A stretch of DNA of 64,000 nucleotides, taken from positions 2,218,001 through 2,282,000 of the forward strand of contig NZ_OY776217.1 in NCBI RefSeq assembly GCF_963675455.1, in the 5' to 3' direction. Under the pieces are notes generated by a model. It had not been told where the DNA came from and did no database searches. It saw only the letters and a list, made by a program, of their open reading frames with translations. Position numbers and translations under genes: made by a program. This stretch comes from Emcibacter sp. (GTDB lineage: Bacteria; Pseudomonadota; Alphaproteobacteria; Sphingomonadales; Emcibacteraceae). This document shows positions 27,127 through 34,920 of this stretch, one piece after another; position 1 is the first letter of the stretch; each line of letters opens with the position of its first letter.

Positions 27127-28464
27127 ATGAGTGCTGCTGATAAAAGAGACGCATTATTCTATCAGGCTGGCGGGCATTTACCGATTTCCAGCCATGCGGA
27201 TGGTGTTTTTATTTGGGATACGGAAGGCAAAAGATATCTTGACGCCTGTGCCGGTGCAATAACCTGTAATCTGGGACATAACCATCCGGCAATCAAAGAA
27301 GCAATGAAATCTCAGCTTGATAAAATTGCTTTCAGCTACCGTACACAGTTCGAAAATGAACCTGCAATTGATCTTGCTGCCGAACTAGTAGAATTGACTG
27401 GTAGAAAGCTGGAAAAGGTTTTTTTTGTCGGTAGTGGTTCCGAGGCCGTTGAATCCTGTATGAAACTGGCCCGGCAATATTTTGTCGCTAAGGGGGAACC
27501 GCAGCGGACTAGGTTCGTCTCTTTGCGCCCCTCCTATCACGGAAGTACACTTGGCGCACTGGGATTGACCGGTTATTATCCATTGGAATGCCATTATTCT
27601 GATATCGTGATGGGATCACTCAAGGCCCCAAGTCCCGACTTTTATCGCATGGAAGAAGATAACGAAGACCTCCATGTGGACAAGGTTATTGCAGAGACCA
27701 GAGCTCTGATTGAACAGGTCGGGGGTGAGCATATTGTTGCCATTGCCATTGAACCGGTTGGCGGCGCCAGTACGGGTGCGCGTATGCTGAACCAGCGTTA
27801 CTTTGATGCAATACGTAAACTTTGTGATGAGTATGGATGTCTATTCATTCTCGATGAGGTCTTGACTGGTGTCGGCCGTACCGGGGAATGGTTTGCTTAT
27901 CAACACTGGAATGCTACGCCCGATATCATGGCATTGGCCAAGGGCATGGGTGCAGGTTATTATCCGGTGGCAGCGGCAATAGCAACCCGAAAAATTGTGG
28001 ATGTCGTAGTAAAAAGTGGCGGGTTCATGCATGGTCATACTTATGCAGGAAATCCTCTGGCTGGTGCCACTGGTCTTGCAGTCATACAAACTATCAAAAG
28101 GGACAATATCCTTGAGAATGTTCAGGCGAGGGGGCTGGAACTCCGCAAAGGCCTTGAAGACCTTCAACGAAAATACTCCGTGATAGGTCATGTCCGAGGA
28201 ATTGGTCTTTTGCAGGCTGTGGAAATTGTGGAGGACCCTGAAACAAAAACGCCTTTTTCTGCGTCACAAAATGTCTTTTCCAAAATTACCGAAATTGCGC
28301 GTGAAAAACACGGTCTGCTTATTTATCCAAGAAGGAGTCTGAACGGCCTGGCTGGCGATCATTTTTTGGTTTCGCCTCCGCTTACCATCACTGCAGATGA
28401 GATCGGGATTGTTCTGGAACTTCTGGATAAGACATTGGACGATTTCCAGCGGTCTGTAGCCTGA
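27127..28464 (+). CDS. Class III PLP-dependent aminotransferase
   Basis: This 445-residue cytoplasmic aminotransferase belongs to the omega/acetylornithine (class III) group. Conserved elements are GSGSEAVESCMKLARQY near 100, the Asp that holds PLP in FILDEVLTGVGRTG near 240, and the PLP lysine in ALAKGMGAGYYP (near 271). HGHTYAGNPLAGA marks the phosphate-binding strand. Class III enzymes act on omega-, beta- or delta-amino groups as well as ornithine-type substrates. A CoA-transferase and thiolase follow it, and a product that is a 3-oxo acid (from a beta-amino acid) would feed them directly. That reading is inference. It lies 23 bases after the amidohydrolase. Confidence 0.9.
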   Translation: MSAADKRDALFYQAGGHLPISSHADGVFIWDTEGKRYLDACAGAITCNLGHNHPAIKEAMKSQLDKIAFSYRTQFENEPAIDLAAELVELTGRKLEKVFFVGSGSEAVESCMKLARQYFVAKGEPQRTRFVSLRPSYHGSTLGALGLTGYYPLECHYSDIVMGSLKAPSPDFYRMEEDNEDLHVDKVIAETRALIEQVGGEHIVAIAIEPVGGASTGARMLNQRYFDAIRKLCDEYGCLFILDEVLTGVGRTGEWFAYQHWNATPDIMALAKGMGAGYYPVAAAIATRKIVDVVVKSGGFMHGHTYAGNPLAGATGLAVIQTIKRDNILENVQARGLELRKGLEDLQRKYSVIGHVRGIGLLQAVEIVEDPETKTPFSASQNVFSKITEIAREKHGLLIYPRRSLNGLAGDHFLVSPPLTITADEIGIVLELLDKTLDDFQRSVA

Positions 28465-28489
28465 CTTGCATCGATAACGGAAACAATAA

Positions 28490-29176
28490 ATGAACAAACA
28501 AAAAAATATCGAGGAGGCAATAGCCTCCATTCCATCCGGTGCAACAATCATGATTGGTGGTTTCGGGAGTCCCGGCACGCCTTTTTGCCTGATTGAGGAA
28601 ATGTTGCATCAAGGGCAGAAAAATCTCATTTTGATCAAGAATGATGCCAATGAAACGACGCTGGGGATCAGCAAGCTCATAGAAGCCGGACAAGTGGATA
28701 AACTGATTACTTCCCATATTGGTTTGAACAAATTCGTTGTTGATAAAATGAATCAAGGTGAACTGGAGGTTGTTTTTTTTCCGCAAGGTATTCTGGCGGA
28801 AAAAATAAGGACTGCAGGGGCGGGAAGTTATGGGTTTCTGTCGGATATCGGCATCGATACGGAAATTACAGATCCTTCCGAACTGATTTCATGGGAGGGT
28901 AAGATGTTGAAAATTGAGAGCGCTCTCCAAGCGGATTTTGCCCTGATACATGCTTCTCGGGCAGACAGTTTCGGCAACCTGATTTATCATGCGGGGGGAA
29001 TGAATTTCAGTCCATTGATGGCCATGGCAGCCGAGCATGTCATAGCGGAAACGCCGAAACTTCTTCAGCCCGGAGAATTGCCGCCTGAGCAAATTCATAC
29101 ACCATCAGCCTTTATTTCAGCAGTTGTAGAACTCCCTGAACTGACTGAAGACTATAAAATCAGGGAGGGGCGATAA
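28490..29176 (+). CDS. 3-oxoacid CoA-transferase, subunit A
   Basis: This 228-residue alpha subunit of a family I CoA-transferase is comparable with AtoD, ScoA and PcaI. It has the CoA-binding GGFGSPGTP loop near 22-30 and the FFPQGILAEKIRTAGAG segment near 95-110. Partner subunit B follows after 5 bases. The pair moves CoA from succinyl- or acetyl-CoA to an acid, normally a 3-oxo acid. Placement between an aminotransferase and a thiolase suggests that it activates the keto acid made by the former for cleavage by the latter. Confidence 0.92.
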   Translation: MNKQKNIEEAIASIPSGATIMIGGFGSPGTPFCLIEEMLHQGQKNLILIKNDANETTLGISKLIEAGQVDKLITSHIGLNKFVVDKMNQGELEVVFFPQGILAEKIRTAGAGSYGFLSDIGIDTEITDPSELISWEGKMLKIESALQADFALIHASRADSFGNLIYHAGGMNFSPLMAMAAEHVIAETPKLLQPGELPPEQIHTPSAFISAVVELPELTEDYKIREGR

Positions 29177-29181
29177 AGAAA

Positions 29182-29826
29182 ATGGATACAGAAAAAATTG
29201 TGCGGCGAGCCGCCAAGGAAATCAGTGAAGGCCAAATTATAAACCTTGGCATAGGACTTCCCACCCAGGTCTTGTCCCACCTGCCAGATGAAATGGATGT
29301 GCTGGTTCACTCTGAAAACGGCATTCTCGGATCCTGGAAAAGGGCATCACAAAATGAAATTGACCCATTCTTGATTGACGCAGGCGGCGCCTATATTTCA
29401 GTGCGGGATGGATGCTCCATCATGGACAGCGCAGTTTCTTTCGGTCTGATTCGGCGTGGTAAACTGGACGTTACCATGATCGGGGCTTTCGAGGTGGATC
29501 AGAAAGGAGGATTGGCCAATTGGAAAATACCGGGCTATTTTTCCCCCGGAATTGGTGGGGCAATGGAACTGGCCCAGAAGACTAAACGTGTTATCGTTTT
29601 ATGTAGTCACAACAGCAAGGATGGAAAGTCCAAAATTCTCAAGAAATGTCGTTTGCCTTTAACTGCCGCTCACTGTGTATCGCGTATCATCACCGATAAA
29701 GCTGTGATGGATGTCACAGCGGGTGGGTTGCTGTTGCGGGAATTGGCCGAAAACATTGAGCTGGAAGAAGTAATCGCGTCTACTGAAGCCGATCTCATCG
29801 TTCCTTCGCTGATTGAGAGGTTCTGA
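29182..29826 (+). CDS. 3-oxoacid CoA-transferase, subunit B
   Basis: This 214-residue beta subunit carries the catalytic glutamate in HSENGILG (near residue 45), which forms the acyl-CoA intermediate. It also has the family segments NLGIGLPTQV near 22 and GGAMELAQKTKRVIV near 125. The length is typical of AtoA, ScoB and PcaJ. Its stop codon overlaps the start of the M20 gene as TGATG, so translation of the two is coupled. Confidence 0.92.
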   Translation: MDTEKIVRRAAKEISEGQIINLGIGLPTQVLSHLPDEMDVLVHSENGILGSWKRASQNEIDPFLIDAGGAYISVRDGCSIMDSAVSFGLIRRGKLDVTMIGAFEVDQKGGLANWKIPGYFSPGIGGAMELAQKTKRVIVLCSHNSKDGKSKILKKCRLPLTAAHCVSRIITDKAVMDVTAGGLLLRELAENIELEEVIASTEADLIVPSLIERF

Positions 29827-31097
29827 TGCAGGAGGATCTGGAAAAGGATATACTGAACAGTTGTGATCAGCTGTTTCCGTCTGTGGTCGACTTTACCAAG
29901 GAAATGGTAAAACAATACAGTGTCCTGGGGCAGGAAAATGGCACTCTGGAGGTCGTTGAACGGGTAATGGATGATCTGAATCTGCCTGTAAGCCGTGTGC
30001 CGATGAAACGTGATGACATGGTTTCTAGCCCCCTGTATGCACCTGTCGAGTGGGATCATGAGGATAAGTACAATCTTGTATCCTGCCTTAATCAGGGAGA
30101 ACAGGGCAAGAGCCTGGTGTTTAATGGCCATCTTGACGTGGTCAGTGCAACGCCCTTTGATATGTGGACGAAGGCCCCCAACGACCCTTGGGAAAAAGAT
30201 GGCTGGTTATATGGCAGGGGAGCAGGGGACATGCAGTCTGGCGTTGCCGCCATGATCTACGCGGTGCATGCCGTTCAGCACGCCGGGTATAAAATTTCCT
30301 CGCCCCTGACCATTCAAGCCGTGGTTGAGGAGGAATGTTCAGGTAATGGTGCACTGGCCTGTCTTCAGCATGGGTATGATGGTGATTTTGTTCTGATACC
30401 CGAACCTTTCGGGCCTCAACTTTATACCGGCCAGCTTGGCGTTTTGTGGTTTAAAATTATTGCCAGGGGGGTGCCGGTACATGTGCTGGATACTTCCAGC
30501 GGGGCCAATGCCATTGAAAAACTTCAGATGTTGATTCCTTTTCTGAAAGAACTGGAAGATGATCTCAATACACATCATCGCGTGCCTCCGTATGACCAGT
30601 TCGATCATCCGTTTAATTTGAATATTGGCAGGATTTCAGGTGGGAACTGGCCATCCAGTGTACCTGCGCATGCCGAACTTGAGGCCAGAATTGGTTTTCC
30701 TCCTGGCATGTCGGCCAATGACATCATGCAGAAGGTCAGTGACAAGCTGGAAGGGGCCGTCAGCAGACTGCCGGCGTTCGGGGCAGAACGACCGGTTTTG
30801 CGCTTTCATGGTTTTCGGTCCGAAGGTCATTTGATCGATTTAAAACATCCAGGAATTGAGATGCTCTCCAGATGTCATATGAGCCTGACCCAAAAAGAGA
30901 TCGGGCATTATCTGTCTACCTGCACAACGGACCTGCGGGCGTTCCATTTTTATAATCGCACCGGAGGTACCTGTTATGGCCCAGTGGCGAAGAATATTCA
31001 TGGAATCGATGAATGTGTGAATCTGGAATCCGTCCGGCAAGTGTTGAGGACATATGCTTTGTTTATTAGTCGTTGGTGTAAGGTTGAGAAAATATGA
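29826..31097 (+). CDS. M20-family deacylase/peptidase (ArgE/DapE-like)
   Basis: This 423-residue di-zinc hydrolase has the M20 motifs in order: FNGHLDVV near 100 (first His ligand), GAGDMQSG near 134 (bridging Asp) and VVEEECSGNG near 166 (catalytic Glu plus ligand). The usual dimerisation insert lies between about 200 and 320 and a late His ligand is probable near the C-terminus. It has no signal peptide and so is cytoplasmic. Family members remove N-acyl groups or hydrolyse dipeptides. Here it could deacylate the imported fragment before transamination, with the released acetate going to Acs. It overlaps both neighbours, by 1 and 4 bases. Confidence 0.9.
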   Translation: MQEDLEKDILNSCDQLFPSVVDFTKEMVKQYSVLGQENGTLEVVERVMDDLNLPVSRVPMKRDDMVSSPLYAPVEWDHEDKYNLVSCLNQGEQGKSLVFNGHLDVVSATPFDMWTKAPNDPWEKDGWLYGRGAGDMQSGVAAMIYAVHAVQHAGYKISSPLTIQAVVEEECSGNGALACLQHGYDGDFVLIPEPFGPQLYTGQLGVLWFKIIARGVPVHVLDTSSGANAIEKLQMLIPFLKELEDDLNTHHRVPPYDQFDHPFNLNIGRISGGNWPSSVPAHAELEARIGFPPGMSANDIMQKVSDKLEGAVSRLPAFGAERPVLRFHGFRSEGHLIDLKHPGIEMLSRCHMSLTQKEIGHYLSTCTTDLRAFHFYNRTGGTCYGPVAKNIHGIDECVNLESVRQVLRTYALFISRWCKVEKI

Positions 31098-32275
31098 GAA
31101 ATGCATTTCTGGTAGATTATGCCCGGTCAGCGTTCAGCCGGGCACACCCGGTCAAGATGGATGTTGATCCTTTTGCTGATATGAGAGCCGATGAGATATT
31201 GGCCGACATAATGAAAAATATATGTCAGCGTAATGACATCACAAATGATCTCATTGATGATTTGACTATCGGTTGCGCCCTGCCGGTCAAGGATCAGTGG
31301 AGTTTTGGTGGGCGTTACCCGATCTACCTGAGTGGCCTGGGGGGAAAAGGCGGCAGCCGTATGATTGATCAGCAATGTGGTTCAGGCCTTGCGGCCATGC
31401 GCATGGCTGCCCTGAATATTGGGGCGGGAAGTGCGCATATCGCCCTGGCGGCGGGTTATGAGCATATGACCCGAATCCCCATGGGGCCGTCTTTGTTTAA
31501 AGAAGGTGTTCTGACCGTACCCAGTAAGGGGTATGACGGTGAACGGAAACTTGATATGGGTGTGGCCCTCAATATGGGCCTGACAGCGGAGAGACTGGCG
31601 GCGGAAAGTGGTATTGGCCGGCAGGCCATGGATGAATTCGCTTATCATTCACATCAGAAAGCCGGTCAGGCACAGAAAGTGGGCTTTTTCGCCAATGAAA
31701 TCATTCCAATTACAACGCCGAATGGTCAGACTGTGCAGGTGGATGGAAATATTCGACAGGACACAACCCTGTCCCGTCTGGCGGAACTGAAGCCGGTATT
31801 TGATGAAGAGGGCATTGTCTCTGCAGGGAACAGTTCGCCCCTGACAACCGGCGCCGCACTGTCGGTTCTTATGTCCGAGGAAGCTATTTTAAAGACCAGG
31901 GCGGAACCGGTTGCCAGAATAGTCAGTTGTGTAGACCGGGGCGTGAATCCAGAATTGATGGGTGCTGGTGTAATGCCGGCCATCGAAGCCGCGCTGGAAA
32001 ATGCCGGTATTACGTCAGATCAGGTCAGTGCCTGGGAAATCAATGAAGCTTTCAGTGTGGTCCCGCTTTATGCCATGAAACAGCTGAAACTGGATCCTGA
32101 GAAAGTCAACATCATGGGCGGGGCTATTGCCCTGGGGCACCCTCTTGGCGCAACCGGTATACGGTTGACGGGCACCCTGGCCAGAATTCTTCGTAAGATC
32201 GATGGCCGTTACGGTGTCGCAGCCGCATGCATTGGTGGCGGGCAGGGTATAGCGATGGTGATTGAGAAGGTTTGA
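31094..32275 (+). CDS. Thiolase (acetyl-CoA acyltransferase)
   Basis: This 393-residue thiolase has the nucleophile Cys in QQCGSGLAAMR near 95, INEAFSVV near 315, the catalytic His in GHPLGATG near 349 and the second Cys in CIGGGQG near 380. Its ATG overlaps the M20 stop as ATGA. It is the last gene of the operon and would split a 3-oxoacyl-CoA into acetyl-CoA and a shortened acyl-CoA. Sequence alone does not separate the biosynthetic acetoacetyl-CoA type from degradative acyl-CoA types. Context favours degradation. Confidence 0.92.
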   Translation: MRNAFLVDYARSAFSRAHPVKMDVDPFADMRADEILADIMKNICQRNDITNDLIDDLTIGCALPVKDQWSFGGRYPIYLSGLGGKGGSRMIDQQCGSGLAAMRMAALNIGAGSAHIALAAGYEHMTRIPMGPSLFKEGVLTVPSKGYDGERKLDMGVALNMGLTAERLAAESGIGRQAMDEFAYHSHQKAGQAQKVGFFANEIIPITTPNGQTVQVDGNIRQDTTLSRLAELKPVFDEEGIVSAGNSSPLTTGAALSVLMSEEAILKTRAEPVARIVSCVDRGVNPELMGAGVMPAIEAALENAGITSDQVSAWEINEAFSVVPLYAMKQLKLDPEKVNIMGGAIALGHPLGATGIRLTGTLARILRKIDGRYGVAAACIGGGQGIAMVIEKV

Positions 32276-32285
32276 GCGAGAAATA

Positions 32286-32322
32286 TCCCGGACATGATAA
32301 TATAATTATTTTTAGTCCGGGA
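32286..32322 (+). terminator. Stem-loop after the thiolase gene
   Basis: TCCCGGAC pairs with GTCCGGGA across a 21-base AT-rich loop, 10 bases after the stop codon. It ends the long operon and lies before a convergent gene. It has no downstream T-run, so termination strength is uncertain. Confidence 0.5.
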
Positions 32323-32393
32323 GTACTCGTATTGGACGAGCTGGAATCGTAAATGAAAGGTAAGGCTTTAACCTTCCCGGTCGTGATTTGTTT

Positions 32394-32900
32394 CTAATTA
32401 AGAGATTCCTGGTTCGATTTCGACTGAATATTATCCGCCAGGTTTTTCAGATTATCGCCGTCAAGCCGATAAATGTGAAAATCATCTACCCTCCGGGCTC
32501 CGAAACTCTTGTAAAATCCGACGGCGGCCGCCTCAGGAAGCACCTGCCATTCCATACGTTTGCAACCTCTTTTCATGGCTGTTTTAGCCAGTGCGGCAAA
32601 GAGTTTTTGGCCAAGGCCCAGTCCACGGCAGTTCTCATTGACATATAGATCACTTAAAAACAGAATCGGACTTGCATTCCACACCGAAAAAGTCATGTAA
32701 AATAAGGCGAGACCCTGCGGTTCGTCGTTGACCTCAATGATAAGGGTATCGAAGCATTTTTCCGGGGAAAATCCGAAGCGGGTGATTTGCTCTTCTGTGA
32801 TATGGCATTGATCGCCATGACCATCATGTTCAGCCAGTCGATGGAGAAACGTGGTAATGATGGAAGCATCGTTCATTACAGCTGGTCTGATCGAAATCAT
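32394..32900 (-). CDS. GNAT-family N-acetyltransferase
   Basis: This 168-residue GNAT protein carries the acetyl-CoA pyrophosphate-binding motif A as NCRGLGLGQKLFAALAK near 95-111, preceded by the beta-4 strand LFLSDLYVNE. Late Tyr (FYKSFGAR) matches the general acid position. It is monocistronic and converges on the thiolase operon. The target is unknown; diamine or protein N-terminal acetylation are possibilities, with no evidence for either. Confidence 0.88.
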   Translation of the reverse strand: MISIRPAVMNDASIITTFLHRLAEHDGHGDQCHITEEQITRFGFSPEKCFDTLIIEVNDEPQGLALFYMTFSVWNASPILFLSDLYVNENCRGLGLGQKLFAALAKTAMKRGCKRMEWQVLPEAAAVGFYKSFGARRVDDFHIYRLDGDNLKNLADNIQSKSNQESLN

Positions 32901-33430
32901 TATGTAAGCCCTTGTTTATACTATAAAAACATCTTGGAGGAAAGAATAACCTGTATCCCTATAGTATTGGGAAATTATCCTGTTTCCTCAATTCTAAAGG
33001 GAGAGTCGATGCACGGTCAATTTATTGATTTTTATATCCGTTATAGATATTAGAAATATAAAACGATGAACATCGGAAGTATGCCTTTAAGCGACGTTAG
33101 CGCAGCTTTATGGAGAGCAAACAATCTACAGACGATGAGCATATATGTTTAGAATGTTCTTCGAGGTGACAATTGGGGCTTGTCACGTTAACTTTTTCCA
33201 GTCGAAGTGGTCTTGTCTTAAAAAAAGTGGACAGGACCTCCAAAAGAATTATTGATATTTTATGGAGGATTTAAGTTGTCGTGCTCGATAGGTTTTGTCT
33301 GCGCCTAGATATTAGAAGTGCGCTTGAGCTATACGCCATTGGTTGGACAGTTTCGAGGATACATAAGCTACAGTCTGCAGCTCTGATCGGTTCTATATTT
33401 ACGCTGCAAGACTTAGAAAGTCTGAGTATG
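32901..33430. other. AT-rich intergenic stretch without a recognisable gene
   Basis: I find no coding sequence with family resemblance here. One inverted repeat is visible (CCTCCA at 33237-33242 with TGGAGG at 33263-33268) and could be an IS end or a hairpin. The rest is AT-rich and consistent with decayed mobile DNA. Confidence 0.4.
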
Positions 33431-33460
33431 GGTTCAATTCAAATCCTGCCCCCGCAACCA
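33431..33460 (+). other. Orphan tRNA 3'-end fragment (probable attachment-site scar)
   Basis: The 23 bases ending in CCCCGCAACCA, read from TTCAAATCCTG at 33438, match the T-loop, T-stem 3' strand, acceptor strand and CCA of an initiator-type tRNA (tRNA-fMet). No matching 5' half (a TGCGGGG-like start, D-arm or anticodon arm) lies upstream, and a TTCAATTC duplication precedes it. This is what an integrated element leaves when it recombines at a tRNA 3' end. It directly abuts the IS110-type remnant. Confidence 0.6.
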
Positions 33461-33462
33461 TG

Positions 33463-34182
33463 TGTGGACGGCCCTTTAAATGCAAGGGTAAATTTGTTGG
33501 ATGTTGCGATGTCGTCAGGTGCTTTCATGTGTCCGGCCTTTTGATGCGGTTGATATCCGCTGGCCCTGATGATTTCCGCAGACCCGGTCTCCAATCAAAC
33601 ACACGCTCAATTATGAGCCTGGTTGTGGTCGAGGTGTCCGGGTCCTTGGATTCCTGCTCTTTGTGATCATCACATCAAATGTCCTTGCAAAGGGGTGTTG
33701 TGTTCAGTCGTGCGGTTTAAGCGTGTCTTTCTCTTGGCATGTAGGGTTCTTTCCGGGTCATGATCGCCCAGGCGATCGGTACGAAGCGCATGGTTGGCCG
33801 GGTGACCGCTTCACAGATGGCTTCCGCATCGGCTGCGTCATTTTTGCCCCGTTTGACGTAGGGTTTGACATATTGAGGCGGCATCAGACGAACCTGGTGG
33901 CCCAGTTTCTGGAGTTCTCTCGCCCAATGATGAGCACTGGCGCAGGCTTCCATGCCAACCAGACAGGGGGGAAGGTTGACAAAGAAAGGCAGCAGCATAT
34001 GTCGGCGCACTTGTTTGCGGATGAACACCTTGCCAGTGTCATCAATGCCGTGGATCTGAAAACCCTCTTTGCGAGGTCAAGGCCGATTGTGGTAATGTTC
34101 ATGGTGGATGGTCCTCCTGTAATGAAGTTCGAAACAACTCTCATTATGGCACATCAGATGCCGCTAACGAGGGCCGTCCACA
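33463..34182 (-). mobile_element. IS110/IS1111-type element, internally deleted
   Basis: A 13-bp perfect inverted repeat, TGTGGACGGCCCT at 33463-33475 and its complement at 34170-34182, brackets a broken IS110-family transposase. IS1111-group members of this family characteristically carry subterminal inverted repeats of about this length. The element is about 720 bp, roughly half the usual size. It keeps a 240-bp noncoding segment downstream of the transposase stop. True ends lie a few bases outside the repeats. Confidence 0.65.
33717..34102 (-). pseudogene. IS110-family transposase, frameshifted and internally deleted
   Basis: The reading begins MNITTIGLDLAKRVF. It then needs one extra base near 34060 to continue into KVFIRKQVRRHMLLPFF, LVGMEACASAHHWARELQ and VKRGKNDAADAEAICEAVTR, the DEDD-type RuvC-like N-terminal domain of IS110 transposases. 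Just after RFVP the frame jumps directly into IAWAIMTRKEPYMPRERHA and a stop. That resembles the extreme C-terminus of the same family, so about 200 residues including the catalytic-Ser domain are missing. It cannot encode an active recombinase. Confidence 0.82.
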
Positions 34183-34199
34183 TCATCAACGGAAGTTGA

Positions 34200-34226
34200 C
34201 GCCGCCCGAATTTATCCGAGGCGGCG
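34200..34226. other. GC-rich hairpin next to IS debris
   Basis: CGCCGCC pairs with GGCGGCG across 13 bases, followed by CTTCTTTACCGTTTT. It may be a terminator protecting the downstream sigma-factor region from IS transcription, but the T-run is interrupted. Confidence 0.4.
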
Positions 34227-34251
34227 CTTCTTTACCGTTTTCAGGAGATCC

Positions 34252-34341
34252 TTTTATCAAGCGCAAAAAAATACGGAAGAACAGATTATTTCGACCCTTC
34301 AGGAACATGCCGCAGGCATGAAAGTTAGTGATAATTGTGAA
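34252..34341 (+). pseudogene. IS3-family orfA 5' remnant
   Basis: After CAGGAG comes an ATC where the orfA start codon would be, then KRKK-like codons, a frame slip in an A-run, and NTEEQIISTLQEHAAGMKV. This is a clear match to the beginning of IS3-family orfA (usually T-E-E-Q-I-I-x-x-L-K-E-H). Similarity ends at about KVSD. It is on the plus strand, unlike the IS3 fragments at 7.8-8.6 kb, and from a different IS3 subgroup. It lies immediately upstream of, and in frame with, the sigma-factor gene. Confidence 0.7.
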
Positions 34342-34410
34342 AAAAGTATATTAAATCGGGATTATTATTTTTATCGGAGCGTATACATTCTAAAAGCTGG
34401 TGGAAAAAAT

Positions 34411-34917
34411 ATGCTTGAAGAATTGTCTGATCACATAGAAAGCCTGCGGCGTTATGCCTTTGTTTTGTGCCGGAATCATCATGATGCAGATGATTTGGTG
34501 CAGGAAACGCTGGTCAAGGCGATTGCGGCCGCCCATACCTATAAGACGGAAAAAAAGCTCAGGATTTGGCTTTTTGCCATCCTGCATAACAATTTCATTT
34601 CCAGCAAAAGACAGTTTGCCCGCCGAACCAGGGCGGCGGCCTTTCTTGACGGACTGGCGGAACAGGACGGGACAGTCCCGCCGCAGCAGGAAAAAACGCT
34701 TGAGGCCCGCCATACGGTGCGGATGATGGCCAGGCTGAGCACGGATCAGCAGGCGGCGTTAAGTTTAATCGCGCTGGAGGGTATGCCTTATGAAGAAGCC
34801 GCGGAGGTCCTTGATATTCCGGTAGGGACACTGATGTCCAGGCTGGCCCGTGGGCGGGAGGCGCTGCGGAAGATCATGAATTCAAAAGGGGAAGCCCGCT
34901 TTAAGGTTGTGAGGTGA
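34411..34917 (+). CDS. ECF-type RNA polymerase sigma factor
   Basis: This 168-residue sigma-70 family protein has region 2 (about 1-70: RRYAFVLCRNHHDADDLVQE, then TLVKAIAAAHTYK) and region 4 (about 105-160: LSTDQQAALSLIALEGMPYE with HTH EEAAEVLDIPVGTLMSRLAR), joined by a short linker. The ATG chosen begins at the domain start. A longer in-frame ATG at 34318 would fuse it to an IS3 orfA stub and is rejected. The putative anti-sigma gene follows after 3 bases. The IS debris may have displaced the native, normally autoregulated promoter; I could not find a matching -35/-10 upstream. Confidence 0.9.
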   Translation: MLEELSDHIESLRRYAFVLCRNHHDADDLVQETLVKAIAAAHTYKTEKKLRIWLFAILHNNFISSKRQFARRTRAAAFLDGLAEQDGTVPPQQEKTLEARHTVRMMARLSTDQQAALSLIALEGMPYEEAAEVLDIPVGTLMSRLARGREALRKIMNSKGEARFKVVR

Positions 34918-34920
34918 GAT

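Noticed and set aside
33281..33544. Plus-strand open frame of 87 codons across the tRNA scar
   Set aside because: It is built from tRNA 3'-end and IS-end sequence and has no ribosome site or protein resemblance.
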